From positions 1 through 7,925 of the forward strand of contig LUZL01000178.1 of the NCBI GenBank assembly GCA_001603615.1: a DNA stretch of 7,925 nucleotides. Direction: 5' to 3'. Below, piece after piece: positions 1 to 6,981 of this stretch. This DNA is from Bacteroidales bacterium Bact_20. Lineage in GTDB: Bacteria > Bacteroidota > Bacteroidia > Bacteroidales > DTU049. Below the pieces are notes generated by a model. That model had not been told where the DNA came from. It ran no database searches and saw only the letters and a program-made list of their open reading frames with translations. Both the position numbers and the translations under genes were made by a program. How positions within the stretch are numbered: position 1 is the first letter of the stretch; each line of letters starts with the position of its first letter.

Positions 1-2121
1 ATAAGTACTTATAATTTTAGGTAAAATAGAAAGTAACGTATCTTGATTAGAAATATTAGCTAAAGCTAAAGCCCTAATATAAGATAGTCTAGCTAGCACT
101 TCTAAATCATGAAAACTATTAATGCCACTATCAGCCAAAGAAACAGCTTTAGAATATTCTTGCTTTTGCAGAGCACTGAGAGTTTTCATCACATGCTCAC
201 CAGCTATATCTTCCTCAGAAGACACATGTTTATAATATTCTGGATCTAATACTAAATGAGCATAAAATGAATTAGGATAAAGCTTTAGAAGACTATCTTT
301 ACAGGATTTAGCATCAGTATTTCTGCTAATTTCAGAAGCTGAAATATAACAAAGATAATAGGATTCATCTGCTTTAGCATTTTTGGGAAATCTACGATTA
401 AGTTCCTGGAAATAATAAATAGCTTTATCGTATTCCTGTAAATTACTAAAATAAATTTTGCCAGCAGTATAGAGAGCTGATTCAATACGTTTATTAGAAT
501 TAGCGAAATCTTCTGGTGTTTTAGGAATATTTTTTAAATAAAATTCTGGTTTAGTAGGATCTGCAGCATTCATAGAGGAATCACTAACTATAAAAGTAGA
601 ATCTATAAATTCATAATCTTCCATTATAGGAGTTTTATTTTTAAGACGCCATAAGTCTTCTAGTGGTCTATCACCCCATCGCTGCTTAAATTCATTTTTT
701 CCAATATTTATAGTATTAGTATTATAAAAATACCAATCTTTACTGGTGGAAGCAGTATTATAAAAGACAGGTGCGTTAGCTAATTGCTGCTGTAATTTCT
801 GTTGTTCTTCTTGTTTTTTTCTTTGCTCTTCTAATTTATAATTCTGAATTAATTTATCTACATGTGCCAGCAAGTCTGCTTCTGACAATAAAGAAATTTT
901 TTGCAAAGAATCTTCTATAGCTATAGTATTAAGAGCTGTGATAAGCTCATTAAGTATAGAAGCCCTATTTTGATGTTTTTGATGATCAGGGAAATTTTTA
1001 GGCATCACTTGAATAGCTGAATCATAATAGACTTGTGCCTCTTTATATAATCGTTTGTTAAAATATATATCGCCTAAAGTAGTATAGGTAAGTGCTTTTT
1101 GATATTGATTAGTAGAACTATTACGAGCAGATAATTTGAAATATTCTAAAGCTTGACTTTCATTTTTTTGATTTAATTCTATCATAGCAAGAGCATAATA
1201 AAGAGCATCCAGATATTCTTTATTTTTAGAATCATTAATTAATTTAAATAAAGATTTTTTTATATTATCAGCTTTATTATGTGAATTTTCTAGACATTGA
1301 GCGGCTAAAATATTGCCATAAAGAGTCATTTCATAAGGAGGATTTTTCTTAAATAGAGTATTAATAGTAGCTAAAGCCTCTTGATTTCTATTTAATTTAT
1401 TTAATAACTGAGCTTTGATAAATAACAATCTACATTCAACATCTTTTTTTTGTTTTTTACTAAGAGCTTTATCAATAGAAGATATTGCACGAGTATAGTC
1501 ATTAATTTTAATATAATAGTCAGACTCCACAAGATAATATAGTTTTTCAATTTCTCTATTAGTAAAGCCACGATTGATACGATCTTGAGCTTGTACAAGA
1601 ATATTGAGAACTTGACCAGTTTTACCCTCTATTAAATACGTTATTGCATCCCAAAGTAAAGCCTCTGTAGCTTCAGGATTTTTATCAAAATAAACTATAA
1701 CATGAGAAAATATTTCATGAGCCCCATTATAATCTTGCTTTAATAAACGTGCCTTGCCTATCATCAAATAAGAATTATCTATCCACTTCACATACTCTAC
1801 ACCATTGAAATTCATACTATGCTTAGCTATAACTTTCATGCCTTTCTCAATAGCCCTTTCACATAAAGGAGATACAGCAGACAACTGCTGATGATTATCA
1901 AAAGTAAAAACTCTCAATATTTCATTATAATTATCAATATTTTGATTATTAATCAAAGTAAAAGCTTGCTTGAGAGCTTCATTACCATTAAAATAAGCAT
2001 TAAAATGTGCTGTAATATTATGATAAGTCCTAGAAGTAAAAGTATTTTTTTTTGTAGAACAAGCTGCAAAAAAAAACATAAAAACAACAAGGATAAAAAT
2101 AAATTTGCTAAAGTTTCGCAT
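1..2121 (-). CDS. porW: PorW/SprE-family T9SS TPR lipoprotein, 3' end outside window
   Basis: This frame is open from the ATG at 2121-2119 to the left edge (707 codons, no stop), so the C-terminus is missing. The N-terminus is a lipoprotein signal: basic MRNFSK, a hydrophobic stretch, then FAAC with the lipidated cysteine at residue 21. Directly after it comes STKKNTFTSRTYHNITAHFN, which resembles the start of mature SprE/PorW proteins as I remember them. Other family-like blocks are IEKGMKVIAKHSMN (about 90-105), helical TPR-type repeats over about 110-420 (for example ALTYTTLGDIYFNKRLYKEA near 340), a Gln/Lys-rich linker near 428-447, the block KQRWGDRPLEDLWR around W482, and another TPR (YDKAIYYFQELNRRFPKN) near 560-580. 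In Flavobacterium johnsoniae, SprE is needed for gliding and T9SS secretion. In Porphyromonas gingivalis, PorW is reported to link the PorK/N ring to the translocon. Position +2 after the cysteine is Ser with no acidic run, so surface export is not suggested and a periplasm-facing lipoprotein is inferred. The family call comes from remembered motifs, not a search. Confidence 0.88.
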   Translation of the reverse strand, partial: MRNFSKFIFILVVFMFFFAACSTKKNTFTSRTYHNITAHFNAYFNGNEALKQAFTLINNQNIDNYNEILRVFTFDNHQQLSAVSPLCERAIEKGMKVIAKHSMNFNGVEYVKWIDNSYLMIGKARLLKQDYNGAHEIFSHVIVYFDKNPEATEALLWDAITYLIEGKTGQVLNILVQAQDRINRGFTNREIEKLYYLVESDYYIKINDYTRAISSIDKALSKKQKKDVECRLLFIKAQLLNKLNRNQEALATINTLFKKNPPYEMTLYGNILAAQCLENSHNKADNIKKSLFKLINDSKNKEYLDALYYALAMIELNQKNESQALEYFKLSARNSSTNQYQKALTYTTLGDIYFNKRLYKEAQVYYDSAIQVMPKNFPDHQKHQNRASILNELITALNTIAIEDSLQKISLLSEADLLAHVDKLIQNYKLEEQRKKQEEQQKLQQQLANAPVFYNTASTSKDWYFYNTNTINIGKNEFKQRWGDRPLEDLWRLKNKTPIMEDYEFIDSTFIVSDSSMNAADPTKPEFYLKNIPKTPEDFANSNKRIESALYTAGKIYFSNLQEYDKAIYYFQELNRRFPKNAKADESYYLCYISASEISRNTDAKSCKDSLLKLYPNSFYAHLVLDPEYYKHVSSEEDIAGEHVMKTLSALQKQEYSKAVSLADSGINSFHDLEVLARLSYIRALALANISNQDTLLSILPKIISTY

Positions 2122-2185
2122 TTACAAAAAATAAAATTAAATAATTAACGAATTTTAAGCAAAATTAATATATTTGAATAAATAA

Positions 2186-2193
2186 CAAAAATA
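2186..2193 (-). promoter_or_regulatory. Candidate Bacteroidota -7 element for porW
   Basis: Read on the minus strand this is TATTTTTG, a full match to the Bacteroidota -7 consensus TAnnTTTG. It lies about 65 nt upstream of the porW ATG, which would give a leader of roughly 58 nt. No TTG or TTTG is present 17-23 nt further upstream, so only half the promoter signature is visible. In DNA this AT-rich the match could be chance. Confidence 0.3.
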
Positions 2194-2310
2194 AAAGAAG
2201 TTTCAGAAATAATTATTTATGTTAGAGTTTCTAATTTAAATTCAAATCCAATATATTTACAAACATTAAAAAATTTATTAACTAAAATGTTTCACATTAA
2301 CTTTATAAAT

Positions 2311-2320
2311 TCCCCCTCCT
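2311..2320. other. Isolated C-rich tract (GGAGG-like on the minus strand)
   Basis: TCCCCCTCCT stands out in an otherwise almost pure A/T spacer. In a plus-strand transcript it would read like an anti-Shine-Dalgarno, about 75 nt before the protease start. On the minus strand it reads AGGAGGGGGA, a strong Shine-Dalgarno-like string about 190 nt upstream of porW, but no credible ORF follows at the right distance (the nearby ATG is followed at once by TGA). Function unknown; possibly a regulator site or chance. Confidence 0.35.
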
Positions 2321-2395
2321 AAATTTATTTTATTTATAATTTCAATTAAAAAAAATTTTCTAATTTTATAAAAATTAATTTAATTTATACAAGAT

Positions 2396-5300
2396 ATGAA
2401 AAAAACAATTTTAACCTTTTTATGTTTTATACTTTACTTTTTTATATTTTCACAGGAATATAAAAACGGAGATAAACTAATAGATGGAGCTGAGCACATT
2501 TATTATAATGACAACAAAACATTTCCCACTTTCATAAAATTTAATAATAGTTTTGATAAATCTATGGAACAGCTTCTATCTGAGTGGCAAAAAACATTTA
2601 AAATAAATTTTAAATTATTAAATATAGAAAAAGATTTAATTGGATTAGAGCATTACAAATATCAACAATACTATGATACTATACCTATAGAATGGGCTAT
2701 TTTTAAAATACATTTAAAAAATGGGAAACTAAATTCATTCAGTGGTACTATATGGACAGACATTCATCCCATCTCTTCACCATCAATAAGTGGTGATATG
2801 GCTATAAAAATAGCTATCAAGGAGCATAAAGCAGATTTATACATGTGGGAGGATAGTGGAGAAGAGGCATATCTGAAAATAATTACCCAAGATCAGAATG
2901 CTACATATTCACCTCAACCACATCTAGTTATTTATAAAACTGCTAACAGAGAAAATTTAGCGTACAAATTAACTATTTATTCTAAAAAACCGCTTTCTAA
3001 AAAAGATTATTATATAGATGCTAACACTGGTGAAATAATTGATATAATAAATAAGATACATAATACAGATGTGCAAGGTACTGCTGTTACCAGATACAGT
3101 GGGACTCAAACTATAACAACTGATTCATATAATGGTTATTATAGATTACGTCAATCTGGTAGGGGAAATGGTATTTTTACTTATAATATGCAACTAGGTA
3201 GCAATTATTATAATGCCGTTGATTTCACTGATAGCGATAACTTTTGGAACAATGTAAATGCACAACAAGATGAGGTAGCCACTGATGCTCATTGGGCTAC
3301 AGAAAAGTATTATGATTTTTTTTATAATACTTTTAATAGAAATAGTATAGATAACAATGGTTTTGCATTGTATAATTATGTTCATGCAGATCTGACAGCA
3401 TTTGGTCTATCTAATAATGTTAATGCTTTTTGGGATGGTTCTAGAATGACTTATGGAGATGGTAATGCTACATATTCGCCATTGACGACGGTAGACATTA
3501 CTGCTCATGAAATCACTCATGGATTAACAGAATTTACGGCTGGGTTAGTCTATGCCAATGAATCTGGTGCACTAAATGAAGGTTTTAGTGATATTTTTGG
3601 TACAGTGATAGAGTTTTATGCTAAACCTTCAGCTGCTAATTGGACTATTGGGGAAGATATCGGTGCTGCTTTTAGATCTCTTGCTAATCCTAACCTATAT
3701 CAAAATCCTGATACTTATTACGGTGATTATTGGGATCCAAATGAAGAAGTACATAATAACAGTACTGTATTCAGCCATTGGTTTTATATTTTAGTAAATG
3801 GGAAAACTGGTACTAACGATATCGGTAATAACTTTTCTGTTACTGGTATTGGAATAGATAAAGCCGCTAAAATAGCATATTATACTTTAGTAAACTATTT
3901 GCCTACTTCAGCTACTTATGCAGATGCTCGTTTTTTTACAATTTTGACAGCTACTGATCTATATGGTCCTTGCTCTGCAGAGGTAGAAGCCGTTACTAAT
4001 GCAATGTATGCTATAGGTGTAGGTGATCAATATCAACCTGGGGTATCAGCTAATTTCTCAGCTTCTATTACTCAAAATTGCCAAGCTCCGTTAACTGTAC
4101 AATTCACTAATTTATCTAATAATGCTGCTTCATATTATTGGGATTTTGGCGATGGTACTACAAGCACTTCTCAAAATCCTTCTCATACTTATAATAGCTA
4201 TGGCAATTACACTGTTTCATTGATAGCAGATGGTAATAGTTGCGGTATAGATACTTTAATAATGAATAATTATATTTCTATAAATCCTAATAACTTGTGC
4301 TATGTTGTAATGCCTATGAATGGCACTGGAACCAATATTACTAGTTGTAATGGAATATTATATGATGGTGGTGGTCCTAATGGCAATTATGCTGATATGT
4401 CTGATGCTATTATCACTATCAGTCCAGCTAGTGCGACATCAATTATGCTTTTTTTTAATTCGTTTGATATAGAGCCTGGCAGTGGCACTAGTTGCAACTA
4501 TGATTACATAGAAATATTTGATGGTCCTAGTACTAGTAGTACATCTCTCGGTAGATATTGTAATACTACAGGTGCTCCAGACACTATTTATTCTTCTGGT
4601 AATTCATTAACATTAAAATTACACTCTGATCAGGCACTAAATTTAGCTGGTTTTGAAGCTATGTGGATATGCAATGCAACTAATGTAGCTCCTTTATCAA
4701 ATTTTACGATTGATTCTTTAAATTCATGCAATGGCTTTGTAAAATTTGTTGACCAATCATTTCATAATCCTACTAGCTGGTCATGGGATTTCGGTGATGG
4801 TACTACATCAAATATACAATCACCTTATCATATATACAATAATAATGGGATTTATAATGTATCATTAACTACTAGCAACAGCTATGGTAGTCATAGCATA
4901 ACAAAGCAAAATCTAGTAAATATTAATAGACCACTACCACCTACAGTCATAGGAGACACTATTTGCAGGGACGAGACTGCCACTTTAATAGCTTATGGTA
5001 ATGGTGACGTTAAGTGGTATTATTCATTAGCGGATTTGTCTTCTTTTTATAGTGGACAATCATATACTACTCCTGCCTTGCAGCAGACAACTAATTATTG
5101 GGTTATGGACTACTTCCCTGCAGCTTCTTATTATGTCGGTGATACACGTAGCTCTACTAATGGTGGTTATTTTACAAATACTAATCAGCATTATTTGATT
5201 TTTGATTGTTATGCGAATTGCATTTTAGTGTCAGTAGAAGTAAATGCTCAGGGATCTGGCAATAGATATATAGAATTAACTGATTATCAAGGTAATACTA

Positions 5301-5848
5301 TTGCTGACAAAACTGTTAATATACCTAATGGTATCTCTCGTATTAACTTAGGATTTAATTTACCTGTAGCCAATAATCTAAAACTCTGGGGACCTGGTTC
5401 ACCAAATTTATGGAGAAATAATAGTGGCAGCAGTTATCCTTATCAAATTAATAATGTCTTATCTATCAAAGGAAGCTCTGCTTCAGATCAAGGATATTAC
5501 TATTATTTTTATAATTGGGAAATAAAAATACCTGATTGTGCTAGCAGTAGAGTCCCTATCGTAGCCTTTGTAGATGATTGTCAAAACATTGAAGATATAT
5601 CAGAGCAATTAATAAATATTTTTCCTAATCCTACAAGTGATATAATTAATATATCATTAAGTGATAATATGAATTTAAATGGTTTATCACTGCTAGATAT
5701 CACTGGTAGAATTATTCCAACTAATATATTTCTAAATTCACAAAATAGTTTCTATATAGAATTATCTAATTTAGCAGATGGAGTCTATTATTTACAACTA
5801 TCAATTAATGATAGAGGGTACATTAAAAAAATTCTTGTACAACATTAA
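2396..5848 (+). CDS. Secreted M4 (thermolysin-like) metalloprotease with PKD, CUB, Ig-like and T9SS sorting domains
   Basis: A 1150-residue pre-pro-protease, probably exported by Sec and then by T9SS to the surface or medium to degrade proteins. The signal peptide spans residues 1-19 with likely cleavage at IFS|Q20, a common Bacteroidota pattern. An FTP/PepSY-type propeptide follows to about 222, ending in YYIDANTGEI. The catalytic domain covers about 224-545: H371-E-I-T-H375 gives two zinc ligands and catalytic E372, E395 in ALNEGFSD is the third ligand at the thermolysin spacing of 20 from H375, and H453 in EEVHNNS matches the transition-state histidine. After it come PKD 1 (about 550-633, WDFGDG at 582-587), a CUB-like domain (635-759, opening and closing with Cys), PKD 2 (about 764-847, WDFGDG at 797-802), an Ig-like domain from about 850 with a beta-rich module at 907-1047, and a type A sorting domain (1074-1150, NIFPNPTSD to KKILVQH). 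All catalytic residues are intact, so it is predicted active. The ATG at 2396 is chosen because it gives the signal peptide; there is no clear Shine-Dalgarno. Substrate is unknown. Confidence 0.95.
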   Translation: MKKTILTFLCFILYFFIFSQEYKNGDKLIDGAEHIYYNDNKTFPTFIKFNNSFDKSMEQLLSEWQKTFKINFKLLNIEKDLIGLEHYKYQQYYDTIPIEWAIFKIHLKNGKLNSFSGTIWTDIHPISSPSISGDMAIKIAIKEHKADLYMWEDSGEEAYLKIITQDQNATYSPQPHLVIYKTANRENLAYKLTIYSKKPLSKKDYYIDANTGEIIDIINKIHNTDVQGTAVTRYSGTQTITTDSYNGYYRLRQSGRGNGIFTYNMQLGSNYYNAVDFTDSDNFWNNVNAQQDEVATDAHWATEKYYDFFYNTFNRNSIDNNGFALYNYVHADLTAFGLSNNVNAFWDGSRMTYGDGNATYSPLTTVDITAHEITHGLTEFTAGLVYANESGALNEGFSDIFGTVIEFYAKPSAANWTIGEDIGAAFRSLANPNLYQNPDTYYGDYWDPNEEVHNNSTVFSHWFYILVNGKTGTNDIGNNFSVTGIGIDKAAKIAYYTLVNYLPTSATYADARFFTILTATDLYGPCSAEVEAVTNAMYAIGVGDQYQPGVSANFSASITQNCQAPLTVQFTNLSNNAASYYWDFGDGTTSTSQNPSHTYNSYGNYTVSLIADGNSCGIDTLIMNNYISINPNNLCYVVMPMNGTGTNITSCNGILYDGGGPNGNYADMSDAIITISPASATSIMLFFNSFDIEPGSGTSCNYDYIEIFDGPSTSSTSLGRYCNTTGAPDTIYSSGNSLTLKLHSDQALNLAGFEAMWICNATNVAPLSNFTIDSLNSCNGFVKFVDQSFHNPTSWSWDFGDGTTSNIQSPYHIYNNNGIYNVSLTTSNSYGSHSITKQNLVNINRPLPPTVIGDTICRDETATLIAYGNGDVKWYYSLADLSSFYSGQSYTTPALQQTTNYWVMDYFPAASYYVGDTRSSTNGGYFTNTNQHYLIFDCYANCILVSVEVNAQGSGNRYIELTDYQGNTIADKTVNIPNGISRINLGFNLPVANNLKLWGPGSPNLWRNNSGSSYPYQINNVLSIKGSSASDQGYYYYFYNWEIKIPDCASSRVPIVAFVDDCQNIEDISEQLINIFPNPTSDIINISLSDNMNLNGLSLLDITGRIIPTNIFLNSQNSFYIELSNLADGVYYLQLSINDRGYIKKILVQH

Positions 5849-5889
5849 ATTTGGGAATTGAAAAATGATTAATTTATATTTTCATAAAC

Positions 5890-5923
5890 TTTAGTATTTT
5901 TGAATAAATTTAGTAATTTAGTA
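5890..5923 (+). repeat. Three direct TTTAGTA repeats abutting the ruvB start
   Basis: The heptamer TTTAGTA occurs at 5890-5896, 5909-5915 and 5917-5923, with start-to-start spacings of 19 and 8 bp. The last copy ends in the A of the ruvB ATG. Because they overlap the probable promoter and initiation region, they could be operator half-sites or influence translation. The heptamer is AT-rich and also occurs inside coding sequence nearby, so chance is a real alternative. Confidence 0.4.
5895..5902 (+). promoter_or_regulatory. Candidate Bacteroidota -7 element for ruvB
   Basis: TATTTTTG matches the TAnnTTTG consensus exactly and ends 20 nt before the ruvB ATG, which would give a short leader of roughly 14 nt. 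TTG motifs upstream (5851-5853 and 5858-5860) are too far away (34 nt or more) to be a normal -33 element. It lies in the 74-bp gap after the protease stop. No terminator hairpin is visible there, so read-through from the protease gene is also possible. Confidence 0.35.
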
Positions 5924-6954
5924 TGGCTAGAAATGATGCATTAAATATAGATAAAGAACACTTAAGCGAAAAAGATCGTGAGTATGAGAGTTTGATAAGG
6001 CCGAAAAATTTTAGTGAATTTTTTGGACAACCACAGATAGTAGAAAATTTAAGAGTTTTTGTAAAAGCAGCTAAAGCACGTAATGAAGCTCTAGATCATG
6101 TTTTGCTACATGGCCCCCCAGGATTAGGAAAAACTACACTTTCATATATCATAGCAAATGAATTAGGTGTAGATATCAAAGTAACCTCTGGTCCTGTATT
6201 AGAAAAACCTGGTGATTTAGCAGGTTTATTAACTTCTATGAAGCCTTTTGATGTGTTATTTATCGATGAGATCCATCGCCTAAGCTCAGTAGTAGAGGAA
6301 TATCTATACTCTGCTATGGAAGATTATAAAATAGACATTCTCATAGAGTCTGGTCCTAATGCTAAATCTATTCAAATAAAATTAAATCCTTTTACTCTAA
6401 TAGGAGCTACTACACGTTCTGGATTATTGACCTCCCCTTTGAGATCAAGATTTGGCATAAGTGCTAGATTAGATTATTATAATACTGATGTTTTGTTGCA
6501 GATAGTACTTAGATCTGCTAAAATATTAAATGTAGAGATAGACATGAGTGCAGCTGAAGAAATATCTCGTCGTAGCAGAGGAACTCCTCGTATTGCTAAT
6601 TTACTATTGCGTAGAGTTAGAGATTTCGCTCAGATAAAAGGGTCTGGTATCATAGAGAAGCAGATTACTCTCTATGCTCTCAATGCCTTGAATATTGATT
6701 CTCATGGTTTAGATGAAATGGATATTAAAATTTTATCTACTATTATAGAAAAATTTAATGGTGGTCCAGTAGGGTTAAATACCATAGCTACTGCTGTTAG
6801 TGAAGATCCAGGTACTATTGAGGAAGTTTATGAACCTTTTTTAATTCAACAAGGGTACTTGAAACGTACTCCTCGTGGACGTGAAGCTACAAAATTAGCT
6901 TATGAACATTTAAATATTAAAAAAGGAAATGATAATACTATATCTTTATTTTAA
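5923..6954 (+). CDS. ruvB: Holliday junction branch-migration ATPase RuvB
   Basis: RuvB is the hexameric AAA+ motor that, with RuvA, drives branch migration of Holliday junctions in recombinational repair before RuvC cleavage; it acts in the cytoplasm on DNA. The 343 residues match the usual family length. Visible motifs are the N-terminal LIRPKNFSEFFGQ (24-36), Walker A GPPGLGKT (64-71), Walker B DEIH (115-118), sensor 1 GATTR (161-165), the arginine finger R174 in LRSRFG, and sensor 2 GTPR (220-223). A C-terminal winged-helix DNA-binding domain spans about 260-335, with GGPVGLNTIA and GYLKRTPRGR. All key residues are present. There is no Shine-Dalgarno; the ATG is preceded by AATTTAGT. ruvA and ruvC are not in the window, so ruvB stands apart from them, which is common in this phylum. 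It is followed after 27 bp by an epimerase gene on the same strand, probably co-transcribed without a functional link. Confidence 0.98.
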   Translation: MARNDALNIDKEHLSEKDREYESLIRPKNFSEFFGQPQIVENLRVFVKAAKARNEALDHVLLHGPPGLGKTTLSYIIANELGVDIKVTSGPVLEKPGDLAGLLTSMKPFDVLFIDEIHRLSSVVEEYLYSAMEDYKIDILIESGPNAKSIQIKLNPFTLIGATTRSGLLTSPLRSRFGISARLDYYNTDVLLQIVLRSAKILNVEIDMSAAEEISRRSRGTPRIANLLLRRVRDFAQIKGSGIIEKQITLYALNALNIDSHGLDEMDIKILSTIIEKFNGGPVGLNTIATAVSEDPGTIEEVYEPFLIQQGYLKRTPRGREATKLAYEHLNIKKGNDNTISLF

Positions 6955-6981
6955 CAATTTTACTAATTTATAAATCATCAT

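Larger units (their letters stand above)
2122..2395. other. AT-rich divergent intergenic region between porW and the M4 protease
   Basis: These 274 bp separate two divergent genes and should hold both promoters. No ORF with coding character is seen. The sequence is very AT-rich with A and T runs, a 10-bp palindrome AATTTAAATT at 2233-2242, and a short TTAGA/TCTAA hairpin at 2222-2234, both weak enough to be chance. Bacteroidota -7-like elements (TAnnTTTG) occur at 2169-2176 on the plus strand and 2193-2186 on the minus strand. No TTTG-type -33 element sits at the usual distance from either. The only GC-rich patch is the C tract at 2311-2320. Confidence 0.7.

Noticed and set aside
285..485. 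66-codon minus-strand ORF
   Set aside because: Same strand as porW but in another frame; the porW frame carries the TPR coding signal through this stretch, so this is a shadow.
1401..1598. 65-codon minus-strand ORF
   Set aside because: Out-of-frame shadow inside porW with hydrophobic low-complexity content typical of AT-rich DNA.
1891..2148. 85-codon plus-strand ORF overlapping the 5' end of porW
   Set aside because: It lies antisense to a clear lipoprotein-encoding frame, has low-complexity Ile/Lys/Asn-rich composition, and has no recognisable motif.
2222..2242. Short hairpin and AATTTAAATT palindrome in the divergent spacer
   Set aside because: A 5-bp stem and a pure A/T palindrome are expected by chance in this composition; not a terminator or riboswitch.
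3194..3385. 63-codon minus-strand ORF
   Set aside because: Antisense to the M4 catalytic domain; Ile-rich and without motif or initiation signal.
4139..4808. Near-identical 24-bp stretches at the two PKD cores (4139-4162 and 4784-4807)
   Set aside because: Both encode the conserved PKD motif WDFGDGTT; the rest of the two domains is divergent, so this is motif conservation, not a recent duplication.
5849..5922. Possible terminator after the protease gene
   Set aside because: No GC-containing stem followed by a T run is seen; the gap is plain AT-rich DNA.
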